Positions 24,547 to 33,532 are shown, numbered from the stretch's first letter. The stretch: 64,000 nt of DNA from Dyella lipolytica (GCF_030160075.1 NZ_BSNQ01000003.1:1672328-1736327), one strand, 5' to 3'. Program-made: numbers and translations. Notes: generated from the sequence alone by a model not told the origin.

Positions 24547-24876
24547 ATGATCAGCATGACCCGCAAACTGGCACTGATAGCAGGCATTGGCCTTGCGCTG
24601 GCCAGCGTGAGTTACACACCACCCGCGACCGCGCAGGTTGTGGTCGGGGTCGGCATTGGCGTGGCGCCTCCGCCGCCGCGTTTCGAACGCGTTCCGCCGC
24701 CGCGACGCGGCTGGGTTTGGGCACCCGGTTACTGGCAGTGGAATCCGGGTTGGCGCCGCCACGTGTGGGTACCGGGTAGCTGGGTGCGTGCGCGTCCGGG
24801 CTATCGCTACTACCCCGGCTCGTGGGTGCAGGGCCGTGATGGCTGGCACCGCCGCGACGGTTATTGGGGTCGCTGA
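24547..24876 (+). CDS. YXWGXW-repeat exported protein
   Basis: The 109-residue protein has a signal peptide (about 1-30, cleavage near ATAQ) and tandem aromatic repeats of the YXWxxG type. Examples are GWVWAPGYWQW, HVWVPGSWVR and GSWVQGRDGWHRRDGYW. The family is exported, short, Pro/Trp/Arg-rich and of unknown function, probably associated with the envelope. GGAGAGG at 24535-24541 selects the ATG at 24547. A second member follows 144 bases later, apparently from a duplication. The 270-base gap upstream of this gene shows no other gene. Confidence 0.85.
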   Translation: MISMTRKLALIAGIGLALASVSYTPPATAQVVVGVGIGVAPPPPRFERVPPPRRGWVWAPGYWQWNPGWRRHVWVPGSWVRARPGYRYYPGSWVQGRDGWHRRDGYWGR

Positions 24877-25020
24877 TCTCGCAACAACCTGCGCTTCATC
24901 TCGCGATGGAGCGCAGGTATCGTTGGCCTAAGTGCCGACTAAACTTGCGACGGTTTTAAATCCACCTATCTGATCGGATCGACAGAATCTTCGGTCCACA
25001 TTCACCTGGGGAAATCTTCC

Positions 25021-25377
25021 ATGTCATTACGTCTTGCAGCTGTGGCTGCCTTGGCTGGTCTTACTGCAGTAACTGCGGGTTGCGTGGTGGAACAGCCACG
25101 TCCTCGTCCCGTGTATGTCGAACGTCCGGCACCGGCGCCAACCTACGTCGAAGTGGTGGCTCCGCAGCCGCCGCCGCAGGAAGTCGTGGAAGTGATTCCG
25201 CCGCCGCGCGAGGGCTTTGTCTGGGCTCGCGGTTACTGGCACTGGGAAGGCGGCCGTTATGTCGCTGTCCATGGTCACTGGGAGCAGGAGCGTCGCGGCT
25301 ACCACTACCAGCATCCGCATTGGGAACAGGGTCGCGATGGCTGGCATTTCCGCGCTGGCGTGTGGGTTAGCGGCTGA
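25021..25377 (+). CDS. YXWGXW-repeat lipoprotein
   Basis: The 118-residue protein begins with a lipoprotein signal (lipobox TAGC, Cys21), then a Pro/Val-rich spacer with repeated PAPAP and YVE units. The C-terminal half has YXWxxG-type repeats (GFVWARGYWHW, HGHWEQERRGYHY, HWEQGRDGWHFRAGVW). The C-terminus is similar to that of the preceding gene product, so they are paralogues, one soluble and one lipidated. GGGGAAA precedes the ATG at 25021. A strong terminator lies 25 bases after the stop. Confidence 0.85.
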   Translation: MSLRLAAVAALAGLTAVTAGCVVEQPRPRPVYVERPAPAPTYVEVVAPQPPPQEVVEVIPPPREGFVWARGYWHWEGGRYVAVHGHWEQERRGYHYQHPHWEQGRDGWHFRAGVWVSG

Positions 25378-25401
25378 TTCCTTACGTACCTGGCAAGACC
25401 C

Positions 25402-25431
25402 AAACACCCTGCTTCGGCGGGGTGTTTTTTT
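25402..25431 (+). terminator. Rho-independent terminator after the YXWGXW lipoprotein
   Basis: AAACACCCTGC (25402-25412) pairs with 25417-25427 (one wobble) around a TTCG loop and is followed by further T to 25431. Confidence 0.9.
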
Positions 25432-25534
25432 GTGGCTGACATCGCGAGTCCGATGCGTTACGCGCCATAGCACTGGCGTCCCATGCATTTATGCGCAAAC
25501 TGCCCGGCAAGGCCATTCGCAAAAGGGATTTGCC

Positions 25535-26596
25535 ATGTTCCTCAAGGGTCAACGCGCTGTTCAAAAAATGCAGCTGCGAAACAGCCGGTATCGTTATCTG
25601 TACGGGATGTGTCTTCTGGCTTGCTCGATGTGTACTGCTCACGCACAGTCCTCGCCCCCGCCGTTGCCGCCGTCAAACACGATTCCCAAACTTGCACCGG
25701 TGGTCGTTACCGGCGTGCTGCCGGGACCGGCTTTGTGGAAAGTGAGTAAGGGCGATCACGTCATGTGGATACTCGGACTTACTTCCCCCGTGCCCAAGAA
25801 CATGCAGTGGAAGTCCGCGGAGGTCGAACATCGGATCGCGACATCGCAAGCGGTACTGAAAGCACCCAGTTTGGAGATCGGCGTGCAGACAGGCTTCCTC
25901 CGAAGCATGCTGATGCCAACGAAGTCCGACATGAAAAACAATCCGAATGACCAAACCTTGCAGGATGTGCTGACACCGGAACTGTATCGACACTGGCGCA
26001 TGCAAAAAGCCAACTATCTACCTGGCAATGAAAGCGTGGAACGCATGCGCCCGATCTTTGCCGGTCGCGAGCTGTATGAGTCCGCTCTCAAGCATCATGG
26101 TCTCGTCGATCAGTATGGTTTGGAGAGGACGATTTACAAGAAGGCCAGGCGCGACAGGGTCGACATCGTCGACACGTCGTATCGATTGATGCTGAGCGAT
26201 CCAGGTGACTCCGTTCGATCGTTGGACAAGAAGTCCATGGACGATCAACGTTGCTTAGGCCAAATATTGGATGCTCTCGACCAGGATCTTGCCCAAACGA
26301 CGGCACGCGCGAATGCCTGGGCGACGGGCGATATCGACACGCTGAAATCCGTGCTTGCGCAAGCGCAACAGGATGCTTGCCTGTCGACGGTCGACGACTC
26401 CCCCTTTGCGAAAGCGCTCGGCCTCGAGGACATCGAACATAGAGTCGAAAAGTCTTGGATCTCTATCGCGGAGCGTGCACTCGATCAAGACACCCAGACT
26501 GTCGCCGTATTGCCCATAGACCAATTGCTCGCGTCGAACGGTTACCTGAGCGTGCTGCAATCGGACGGTTACGTCGTGGAAGCGCCGACCGAATGA
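25535..26596 (+). CDS. TraB/GumN family protein
   Basis: The 353-residue protein has a signal-like N-terminus with a hydrophobic YGMCLLACSMCTAHA segment (about 20-35) and a Pro-rich linker. The TraB/GumN domain opens with GPALWKVSKGDHVMWILG and closes with QTVAVLPIDQLLASNGYL. The family contains a Tiki/TraB-like fold with His/Glu residues and may be a metalloprotease, but bacterial function is unproven. Here several family positions look diverged (the initial GTxH-type motif is LGLTSPVP), so activity is doubtful. AAAAGGGA at 25521-25528 with a six-base spacing sets the ATG at 25535; the longer frame overlaps the upstream lipoprotein gene and is rejected. Confidence 0.82.
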   Translation: MFLKGQRAVQKMQLRNSRYRYLYGMCLLACSMCTAHAQSSPPPLPPSNTIPKLAPVVVTGVLPGPALWKVSKGDHVMWILGLTSPVPKNMQWKSAEVEHRIATSQAVLKAPSLEIGVQTGFLRSMLMPTKSDMKNNPNDQTLQDVLTPELYRHWRMQKANYLPGNESVERMRPIFAGRELYESALKHHGLVDQYGLERTIYKKARRDRVDIVDTSYRLMLSDPGDSVRSLDKKSMDDQRCLGQILDALDQDLAQTTARANAWATGDIDTLKSVLAQAQQDACLSTVDDSPFAKALGLEDIEHRVEKSWISIAERALDQDTQTVAVLPIDQLLASNGYLSVLQSDGYVVEAPTE

Positions 26597-26716
26597 TTAG
26601 GGTGCTCGCACCGGAGCCTGTCGCCCTATAGCAAAACAACGGGTCGACCGCCCCTTTGCTGCGCCGCATCAGAACCCCCTTTGGGAGTCGTATTAAACTT
26701 AGTGGGCTAACTCCTC

Positions 26717-26740
26717 GCCCCAGCCTCTTGCTGGGGCTTT
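26717..26740 (+). terminator. Terminator-like hairpin upstream of leucine dehydrogenase
   Basis: GCCCCAGC (26717-26724) pairs perfectly with 26730-26737 around CTCTT and is followed by TTTGAGTTT. It probably ends the TraB/GumN transcript. The remaining gap to 26830 must hold the promoter of the next gene; no strong hexamers are visible. Confidence 0.7.
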
Positions 26741-26830
26741 GAGTTTCAGGCGCCAGGTCCTTGGCGGGGCCGAACGCGTCCAACAACGGGTGCTATCCCC
26801 GGCACCGTCATACGTGGAGTTCATGTTCCA

Positions 26831-27934
26831 ATGATTTTCGAAACCATCGCCAAAACTGGCCACGAAGAAGTCGTCTACTGCCATAACAAGGACGCGGGCC
26901 TGAAGGCCATCATCGCGATCCACAACACCGTGCTGGGCCCAGCACTGGGCGGCCTGCGCATGTGGCCGTACAAAACCGAGCAGGATGCGGTGAACGACGT
27001 GCTGCGCCTGTCGCGCGGCATGACCTATAAGAACGCCGTGGCCGGCCTGAACTTGGGCGGCGGTAAGGCGGTGATCATCGGTGATCCGTCGAAAGATAAA
27101 TCCGAAGCGCTGTTCCGCGCGTTCGGTCGTTTCGTCAACTCGCTCAACGGTCGCTACATCACGGCCGAAGACGTGGGCATCGACGTCAACGATATGGAAT
27201 ATGTGTTCCGCGAAACCGAATACGTGACCGGCGTGCATCAGGTGCATGGCGGTTCGGGCGATCCGTCGCCGTTCACCGCCTACGGCACGCTGCAGGGCCT
27301 GATGGCAGCGCTGAACTTCAGGCACGGCAACGAAGACGTGGGCAAGTACAGCTACGCCGTGCAGGGTGCCGGCCACGTGGGCAGCGAGTTCATCAAGCTG
27401 CTGCGCGAACAGGGTGCCAAGGTGTTCGTCACCGACATCAACAAGGACGCCGTGCAGCGTTGCGTGGATGAGCTGGGTTGCGAAGCCGTGGGCCTGGACG
27501 AAATCTACGACGTCGACGCCGACGTGTACTCGCCCTGCGCGCTGGGCGGCACGGTGAACGAGCAGACCATCGACCGCATCAAGGCGAAGATCATCTGCGG
27601 CGCGGCCAACAACCAGCTTGCCACCGATTCGATCGGCGACGAGCTGCAGCGTCGCGGCGTGCTGTACGCGCCCGACTATGCCGTGAACGCCGGCGGCGTG
27701 ATGAACGTGTCGCTGGAAATCGACGGCTACAACCGCGAACGTGCGATGCGCATGATGCGCACGATCTACTACAACCTGGGTCGCATCTTCGAAATCAGCA
27801 AGACCGAGAACGTGCCGACCTACAAGGCTGCGGACCGTCTGGCTGAGGAACGCATCGCGTCCATCGGCAAGATCAAGCTGCCGCACATGGGCAATGGCGC
27901 GCCGCGCTTTGCCGGTCGCATGCGCGGGCAGTAA
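26831..27934 (+). CDS. Leucine dehydrogenase (Glu/Leu/Phe/Val dehydrogenase family)
   Basis: This 367-residue NAD-dependent enzyme oxidatively deaminates leucine, valine or isoleucine to 2-keto acids and also works in the reverse direction. The N-terminal catalytic domain has GPALGGLRMWPY and the catalytic Lys79 in LNLGGGKA; the Rossmann domain has GAGHVG (179-184). The C-terminus NAGGVMNVSLE is typical of leucine rather than glutamate dehydrogenases. Length matches the family. In this window it feeds the liu pathway and, by supplying branched keto acids, probably iso-fatty-acid primers. The ATG at 26831 follows a TGGAGTTC. A strong terminator lies 24 bases past the stop. Confidence 0.95.
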   Translation: MIFETIAKTGHEEVVYCHNKDAGLKAIIAIHNTVLGPALGGLRMWPYKTEQDAVNDVLRLSRGMTYKNAVAGLNLGGGKAVIIGDPSKDKSEALFRAFGRFVNSLNGRYITAEDVGIDVNDMEYVFRETEYVTGVHQVHGGSGDPSPFTAYGTLQGLMAALNFRHGNEDVGKYSYAVQGAGHVGSEFIKLLREQGAKVFVTDINKDAVQRCVDELGCEAVGLDEIYDVDADVYSPCALGGTVNEQTIDRIKAKIICGAANNQLATDSIGDELQRRGVLYAPDYAVNAGGVMNVSLEIDGYNRERAMRMMRTIYYNLGRIFEISKTENVPTYKAADRLAEERIASIGKIKLPHMGNGAPRFAGRMRGQ

Positions 27935-27957
27935 AACTGCACCGTCGGGTGTTGAAA

Positions 27958-27985
27958 AACGCCGGCCTCTGGTCGGCGTTTTTTT
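27958..27985 (+). terminator. Rho-independent terminator of leucine dehydrogenase
   Basis: AACGCCGGCC (27958-27967) pairs with 27971-27980 (one wobble) around TCT, and T continues to 27985. Confidence 0.92.
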
Positions 27986-28061
27986 ATGGCCGTGCCATAC
28001 CTCGGAAACCCGAATCTGTCACAGTTCTGCTAGACTGCCCCTTCAAGAAATGTGCTGTAAG

Positions 28062-28219
28062 GCTTTGCTTAGGTTGGCAAAGCTTCAGGGGGACCCGTTC
28101 CACGGGTTAGGGAAAATCGAAACTCTTCACGGCCCATGCTTCATCCGGCTGCCGTTCGCTTTGCCGCACTTTTATACGGCAGGCGCATGGCCGATGATGA
28201 GGGTGTCCATGAAGGACAC
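28062..28219 (+). promoter_or_regulatory. Hairpin-rich leader of the aryl-polyene operon
   Basis: The 260 bases between the upstream terminator and the first acyl carrier gene hold no gene but at least three stem-loops. GCTTTGC (28062-28068) pairs with 28077-28083, ACCCGT (28093-28098) with 28102-28107, and GTGTCC (28203-28208) with 28214-28219. The last hairpin ends about 26 bases before the start codon. A structured 5' untranslated region controlling the operon is a reasonable inference. Promoter hexamers could not be assigned with confidence. Confidence 0.45.
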
Positions 28220-28245
28220 GAAGCGGCAGAAGTAGGCTGGTGTGT

Positions 28246-28515
28246 ATGAGCGCAATCATGGAAACCGGGATCAGCGATGAGGACATCCTGCTCAGGCTGA
28301 AGGATGTGCTGCGCGAGACCTTCGAAATCGATCCGTCGCGGGTCGGGCTCGATACGCACCTGTTCACCGACCTGGAGCTGGACAGCATCGATGCCGTCGA
28401 CCTGGCAATCCAGGTGCAGGACATGACCGGCATGCGCATCAAGCCCGAGGATTTCAAGAACGTGCGGACCGTGGGCGACGTGGTCGCCACCGTGCGCGCG
28501 CTGCTGACCCGCTGA
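28246..28515 (+). CDS. Acyl carrier protein 1 of the aryl-polyene cluster
   Basis: The 89-residue protein is an acyl carrier protein with the phosphopantetheine attachment Ser47 in LELDSIDAVD, followed by the helix ending IKPEDF. It would carry the growing polyene as a thioester in the cytoplasm. It opens the pigment operon and parallels the ACP pair (ApeE/ApeF type) of known aryl-polyene clusters. The start is uncertain. The ATG at 28246 was taken over the GTG at 28240 and the internal ATG at 28258; an AAGTAGG lies about ten bases upstream. Confidence 0.9.
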   Translation: MSAIMETGISDEDILLRLKDVLRETFEIDPSRVGLDTHLFTDLELDSIDAVDLAIQVQDMTGMRIKPEDFKNVRTVGDVVATVRALLTR

Positions 28516-28535
28516 ACGCTGGCGGGCCGTATTTC

Positions 28536-29318
28536 ATGCCGCATGCGCCAGCATTCCCCAAGGAAGACTTTCAGCCCTGCGCGCTGATTCCGATCTACAA
28601 CCACAAAGACACCATCGCCGCGACGGTGCATGCATTGCGTGCGCATGATTTGCCGGTGGTGATCGTGGACGATGGCAGCGACGACGCCACGCGGGCCGTG
28701 CTGAAGGCGCTGGCCGCCAGCGAACCGGCGGTGCAGCTGATCCGCCTGCCGCGCAACGGCGGCAAAGGCCGCGCGCTGACGGCCGGGTTGATCGCGGCAC
28801 GCGATACCGGCTACACCCATGCACTGCAGATCGATGCGGACGGCCAGCACGATGCCGGCGATGTGCCGCGTTTTCTCGCCGAAGGCCGTGCCGATCCGCA
28901 GGCATTGATCTGCGGTGAGCCGCTGTTTGACGACAGCGTGCCGCGGGCGCGCTTGTATGGACGTTATGTCACCCACGTATGCGTGTGGCTGGAGACGCTG
29001 TCGTTCACGCTGCGCGATTCGATGTGCGGCTATCGGCTTTATCCGCTGGAAGCGACCTGCGCCGAAATCGATCGCGCGCCCCTGCCCGCGCGCATGGACT
29101 TCGATACCGAAGTGGCCGTGCGCCTGATCTGGCGCGGCGTGCCGGTGCGCAATCTGCCGACGCGGGTGATCTACCCGGAGAACGGCCTTTCGCACTTCCG
29201 CATGCTGCACGACAACCTGCGCATTTCCGCCATGCATACGCGGCTATTGCTGGGCATGCTGCCGCGCGCGCCGATCCTGCTGTGGCGCAAGCGCCGGAGA
29301 GCCGCATGCGCCGCCTGA
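28536..29318 (+). CDS. Family 2 glycosyltransferase of the aryl-polyene cluster
   Basis: This 260-residue protein has a GT-A fold of glycosyltransferase family 2. It has an N-terminal ALIPIYN strand, the VDDGSDD nucleotide-binding motif (44-50) and DADGQHD (100-106) as the DxD metal site. The region around 150-210 retains the EVAVRLIWRG helix of dolichol-phosphate-mannose-synthase-like members. There is no membrane anchor. In aryl-polyene clusters such enzymes are thought to attach a sugar that links the polyene to its lipid anchor. It follows the ACP gene by 20 bases and overlaps the next gene by 13. Confidence 0.9.
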   Translation: MPHAPAFPKEDFQPCALIPIYNHKDTIAATVHALRAHDLPVVIVDDGSDDATRAVLKALAASEPAVQLIRLPRNGGKGRALTAGLIAARDTGYTHALQIDADGQHDAGDVPRFLAEGRADPQALICGEPLFDDSVPRARLYGRYVTHVCVWLETLSFTLRDSMCGYRLYPLEATCAEIDRAPLPARMDFDTEVAVRLIWRGVPVRNLPTRVIYPENGLSHFRMLHDNLRISAMHTRLLLGMLPRAPILLWRKRRRAACAA

Positions 29319-29917
29319 TCGTTTTATTGCTGCTTTGTGTGAGCCTGAATCTGCATGCGCAAAGCGCATCGCCGGATCTGCTGCACACCGTGCTGGGCGA
29401 ACTGAGTCAGCACACGGCAGTGCGCGCCGCCTTTACGCAGCAACGTCAGAACCCTGCGTTGACCCAACCGCAAAACAGCAGCGGAGAGCTGGTGTTCGTC
29501 ACCGGCCACGGCATGCTCTGGCAGGTGCAGCAGCCGTATCAGGAAACGCTGGCGCTCACCGGTAGCAAGACCACGCGCATCGATGCGAACGGTAATGTGC
29601 AGCCGGTACGAAGCGAACGCGGGGTCAGCCAGATTTCGCAGATGCTGCAGTCGATGCTGGCCGGTCAGCTCGATGCGGTGTTGCGCCAGTTCAACGTCAG
29701 TGCGGAAGGTACGGCCGCACAGTGGACCTTGCACTTCACGCCCAAACAAGCACGCGTGGCGCAAGTACTGCATGGCATCCAGCTCGACGGCGGTGCGTTT
29801 CTGCAAGGCATCCGCATCGATATGCAGGACGGCACGCAAACCGATATCCGCATGACCGACACCCGTGACGCCGGCCCGCTGACTGCGCTGGAAAAGCACG
29901 CGCTCGGCCTGCCATGA
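29306..29917 (+). CDS. LolA-like outer-membrane lipoprotein carrier
   Basis: The 203-residue protein has a signal peptide (1-18, cleavage near LHA). Its mature domain resembles LolA: a VRAAFTQQRQ strand, the GMLWQVQQPY hairpin, and the end of the domain near RMTDTRDAGPL. LolA-type proteins hold hydrophobic ligands in a half-barrel and ferry them across the periplasm. In pigment clusters this member probably carries the polyene lipid toward the outer membrane, together with the MMPL exporter encoded next. GGAGA at 29295-29299 supports the ATG at 29306, inside the end of the glycosyltransferase gene. It overlaps the exporter gene by four bases. Confidence 0.88.
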   Translation: MRRLIVLLLLCVSLNLHAQSASPDLLHTVLGELSQHTAVRAAFTQQRQNPALTQPQNSSGELVFVTGHGMLWQVQQPYQETLALTGSKTTRIDANGNVQPVRSERGVSQISQMLQSMLAGQLDAVLRQFNVSAEGTAAQWTLHFTPKQARVAQVLHGIQLDGGAFLQGIRIDMQDGTQTDIRMTDTRDAGPLTALEKHALGLP

Positions 29918-32277
29918 ACCGATCGGCACTGTGGCTGCGCGCAGGTTGGTTTGCTGTGGCGACACTGCTGATGATCCTGCTCGGCGCATGGTTGTTGTTC
30001 GGCCGTGGCCGCTCACCGATCCAGACCGATCTGCTGGCGATGCTGCCGGCCACCGAACGCAACCCGCTTGCCGAAGTCGCCGCGCAACGGCTGGCGCATG
30101 CCAATGGCGATCGGGTGATCCTGCTGGTGGCCCATGCCGATGACGATCGCGCCAAGGCGGCGGCGCGCGAACTCGGCCACGCCCTGGCGCAAGACAGTGT
30201 CTTTGCGTCGGTCACGGCGGAACTGCCGCCTTTCGATCTGCAGCAACTGGTAACGCCGTACCTCGCGCATCGTTTCATGCTGCTCACCGACGCCGACCGC
30301 ACGGCACTCGCGCAACCTGGCTACAACCCGGCGCAAGCGCTGGCGCAGCGCGTGAACGAACCTTTCGTCACCGGCGTGGGAACACGCCTGCAGGACGACC
30401 CGTTCGGCTGGCTGCAGCACTGGATGGATCAGCAACCCTGGAGCCGCTCGCCGCTGGTGCCGGAGGACAATCTGCTGACGGCGCATCGCGACGATGGCAG
30501 CTACGTATTGGTGACCGCCACGCTCAACGGTTCGTCGTATGACGATGTCATCCAACGACGCGCATTGAGCGCCATGGATCAAGCCGAACGCACCATCGAG
30601 CGCGATCAACCCGGTACTCGCGTTCTGCGCACCGGCGCGCTGTTTTATGCCGCCGCCGCCCGTGCAGGTGCGGAGCACGACGTGCACATGGTCGGGCTGA
30701 TTTCTACGATCGGCATCGCCTTGCTGTTGCTAGGTGTGTTCCGTTCGCCAGGTCCATTGCTGCTGGCGTTTCTTTCGACCGGCGTCGGCGTTGTCGCTGC
30801 TACCACGGTCAGCGTGTTGGTGTTCGGGCAGATCTATCTGCTTACGCTGGTATTCGGTGCCGCGCTGTTAGGTGAAGCGGTGGATTACTCCATCCAGTAT
30901 CTCAGCGCGCGCGCGAACGCCGGCGATGCGTGGGAACCGCGCGCAGGTCTGCGCCAGGTGCGTCCTGCGTTGCTGCTGGCGCTTGGCACATCGTTGCTTG
31001 GCTATGCCCTGCTTGGCCTGGTGCCTTTCTCCGCGTTACGGCAGATGGCCTGTTTCGCGATGACGGGCATGACGGTGGCCTGCCTCAGTGTGTTCTGGTT
31101 GCTGCCTGCACTGTTGCAGCGTAGCGCCAAGCCGCTTTCCGCCGTTTCTGTTCGCGGCGCCTTGGCGTTGCAAAACCTTATCTCGCGATTGGCATCGGGA
31201 TATCGCGGCGCGCTGCTTGCTGCCGTTCTGCTGTTGTTGGCCATTCCCGGCTGGCGACAACTGCGTCATGACGACGATGTGCATTTGCTGGTCGCGCCGC
31301 CCGCGGCGCTTGCCGCGCAGGAAGCGCAGATTCGCGACATCACCGGTCTCGGCAACGGCACGCAGTTCTATCTGGTGCAGGGCGTCGACGAAGAACAGGT
31401 GTTGCAACGCGAGGAAGCACTGGAGCAGCGTCTGCAGGGCATGGTCGATGCAGGTCAATTGCAAGGTTGGCTCGGTCTGGCCGGCATGGTGCCCTCGTTG
31501 CAACGCCAGCACGCCAACCAAGCGCTGCTGGCCCCTCTCTTTGCGCAGCCCGACCGCATGCGCCAATGGCTGAGCGGCGCGGGCTTCCGCAGCGAGGATA
31601 TGGAGCGGTGGATGCAGTCATGGCCCGGCGCGCCGCTTACGTTGCAGGCATGGTTGAAGAGCCCGCTGGCCACGCCTTTCCGTTACCTGTGGATGGGCGA
31701 CGACACGCATGCGGGCGCCGCCTCGCTGGTTTTGCCGCAAGGCGATGCGCAAAGCACGCTGTTGCAGCGAGCCGCTGCAGACTTGCCCGGCGTTACACTG
31801 GTCGACAAACCGGCCAGCATCTCCGATTTGTTCGGCCGCTACCGCCGTTACGCCAGCCTCTGGCTGCTGGCCGCCATCGTGCTGATCGTGCCGGTGTTCG
31901 CTTGGCGCTACGGCCTGCGCGATGTGCCGCGCGTGCTCGCGCCGCCGGTGCTCGGTATCGGCTTTACACTGGCGATGCTCGGTTATCTGCAGCAGCCACT
32001 CACCCTGTTTCACTGGATGGCGCTGATGCTGGTGCTGGGCGTGGGCGCCAATTACGCGGTGTTCCTGCGCGAAGGCGAGCCGCATGTTACGCATCGTCCC
32101 GGCGCGATGTATGCCAGCGTACTGCTCTCGGCCATGACTGCTTTGTTGTCGTTCGGCCTGCTGGCGTTGAGTTCCATGCCGGCGCTGCGCGACTTCGGAC
32201 TCACCCTGCTATTGGGTATTGGTTTTACCGCGCTGCTGGTGCCGACCAGTGTGGCGTATCGGATGACTTCCTCATGA
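29914..32277 (+). CDS. MMPL/RND-type exporter of the aryl-polyene cluster
   Basis: This 787-residue inner-membrane protein has the two-fold RND layout: one helix, a periplasmic domain and a bundle of about five helices, then the same again. The first bundle holds GEAVDYSIQYLSAR and the second GVGANYAVFLREG, matching the proton-relay GxxxDY motif of MMPL transporters. The Asp is replaced by Asn in the second half. It belongs to the subfamily with a COG4258-like fold found in aryl-polyene and xanthomonadin loci, where it is believed to export the polyene lipid. Start is by ATGA overlap with the LolA-like gene. Confidence 0.92.
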   Translation: MNRSALWLRAGWFAVATLLMILLGAWLLFGRGRSPIQTDLLAMLPATERNPLAEVAAQRLAHANGDRVILLVAHADDDRAKAAARELGHALAQDSVFASVTAELPPFDLQQLVTPYLAHRFMLLTDADRTALAQPGYNPAQALAQRVNEPFVTGVGTRLQDDPFGWLQHWMDQQPWSRSPLVPEDNLLTAHRDDGSYVLVTATLNGSSYDDVIQRRALSAMDQAERTIERDQPGTRVLRTGALFYAAAARAGAEHDVHMVGLISTIGIALLLLGVFRSPGPLLLAFLSTGVGVVAATTVSVLVFGQIYLLTLVFGAALLGEAVDYSIQYLSARANAGDAWEPRAGLRQVRPALLLALGTSLLGYALLGLVPFSALRQMACFAMTGMTVACLSVFWLLPALLQRSAKPLSAVSVRGALALQNLISRLASGYRGALLAAVLLLLAIPGWRQLRHDDDVHLLVAPPAALAAQEAQIRDITGLGNGTQFYLVQGVDEEQVLQREEALEQRLQGMVDAGQLQGWLGLAGMVPSLQRQHANQALLAPLFAQPDRMRQWLSGAGFRSEDMERWMQSWPGAPLTLQAWLKSPLATPFRYLWMGDDTHAGAASLVLPQGDAQSTLLQRAAADLPGVTLVDKPASISDLFGRYRRYASLWLLAAIVLIVPVFAWRYGLRDVPRVLAPPVLGIGFTLAMLGYLQQPLTLFHWMALMLVLGVGANYAVFLREGEPHVTHRPGAMYASVLLSAMTALLSFGLLALSSMPALRDFGLTLLLGIGFTALLVPTSVAYRMTSS

Positions 32278-32308
32278 TTGTTTTTCACTTCGCACGGAGC
32301 ATTTGTCG

Positions 32309-33532
32309 ATGAAGCGCGTCGTTATCACCGGCATGGGCGGCATCACGCCACTGGGACACGACTGGTCGCAGATCGAACCGCGCCTGCGCGAAGGCCGCAA
32401 TGCCGTGCGCACCATGCCGGAGTGGGATTTCTTCGATTCGCTGAATAGTCGACTGGGCTGCCCGGTCGATGATTTCCAATTGCCCGACTGGCCGCGCAAA
32501 CATCTGCGCTCGATGGGCCGCGTAGCGCAATTGGCGGTCGCCGCCAGCGAACGCGCACTGCGCGATGCGGGCTTGCACGGCGATACCAGCATTGGCGATG
32601 GCCGCATGGGCGTCGCTTACGGCTCGTCCGGCGGCAGTATCGAACCCGTACGCGTGATGGGGCGCATGCTGGAAACCGGTTCCATGCAAGGCGTCACCGC
32701 CACCAGTTATGTGCAGATGATGGCGCACACCACGGCGGTGAACGTCGGAGTGTTCTTCGGATTGAAAGGACGCATCGTCCCGACATCCAGCGCATGCACG
32801 TCGGGCAGCCAGGCCATCGGCTTCGGCTATGAAACGATCCAGCAAGGCAAGCAGACGTTGATGTTGTGCGGTGGCGCGGAAGAACTTTCCGGTCCCGGCG
32901 TGGCGGTGTTCGATACCTTGTTCGCCACCAGCACGCGCAATGACGAAGCCAAACTGACGCCCCGCCCGTTCGACCGCGGCCGCGACGGCCTGGTGGTGGG
33001 CGAAGGCGCCGCCACGCTGGTACTGGAGGAATACGAGCACGCGCGGGCACGCGGTGCACGCATCTATGCGGAAGTCGTTGGCTTCGGCTGCAACTCCGAC
33101 GGCAATCACATTACTCAGCCCACCAGCGAGACGATGGCAACAGCGATGCTGCTTGCGTTGCAGGATGCGTCGCTATCGCCGGACGCTATCGGCTATGTCA
33201 GCGCACACGGTACCGCGACCGATCGCGGCGACATCGCGGAAAGCCACGCCACCGCCAATGTGCTGGGTGCACGCGTGCCGATCAGCTCCATGAAAAGCTA
33301 TGTCGGCCACACGCTCGGCGCCTGCGGTGCGCTGGAATCGTGGTGGGCGGTGCAGATGATGCGCGATGGCTGGTTTGCGCCGACCATCAATCTCAACGAA
33401 CCCGACCCGGCTTGCGCTGAACTCGATTACATCATCGGGCCTGGACGCGCGATCAATGCGGGTTACGTGATGAATAACAACTTCGCGTTCGGTGGTATCA
33501 ACACGTCGCTGATCTTCAAGGCGTGCGAGTGA
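32309..33532 (+). CDS. Beta-ketoacyl-ACP synthase 1 of the aryl-polyene cluster
   Basis: This 407-residue condensing enzyme has the complete FabF-type active site: nucleophile Cys in SSACTSG, His in SAHGTATDRGD and His in SYVGHTLGACG. It extends the polyene chain by decarboxylative condensation of malonyl-ACP. It is one of two complete ketosynthases in the operon. Because it is followed by a chain-length-factor-like gene, the two may form a heterodimer as described for ApeO/ApeC. GGAG at 32296-32299 with a nine-base spacing supports the ATG at 32309. A palindromic insert separates it from the next gene. Confidence 0.94.
   Translation: MKRVVITGMGGITPLGHDWSQIEPRLREGRNAVRTMPEWDFFDSLNSRLGCPVDDFQLPDWPRKHLRSMGRVAQLAVAASERALRDAGLHGDTSIGDGRMGVAYGSSGGSIEPVRVMGRMLETGSMQGVTATSYVQMMAHTTAVNVGVFFGLKGRIVPTSSACTSGSQAIGFGYETIQQGKQTLMLCGGAEELSGPGVAVFDTLFATSTRNDEAKLTPRPFDRGRDGLVVGEGAATLVLEEYEHARARGARIYAEVVGFGCNSDGNHITQPTSETMATAMLLALQDASLSPDAIGYVSAHGTATDRGDIAESHATANVLGARVPISSMKSYVGHTLGACGALESWWAVQMMRDGWFAPTINLNEPDPACAELDYIIGPGRAINAGYVMNNNFAFGGINTSLIFKACE

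Noticed and set aside
26699-27886. 395-residue minus-strand open frame
   Set aside because: Antisense to leucine dehydrogenase. The sense frame carries all family motifs.
28107-29237. 376-residue minus-strand open frame
   Set aside because: Antisense to the first two genes of the aryl-polyene operon, which are coupled and well recognised.
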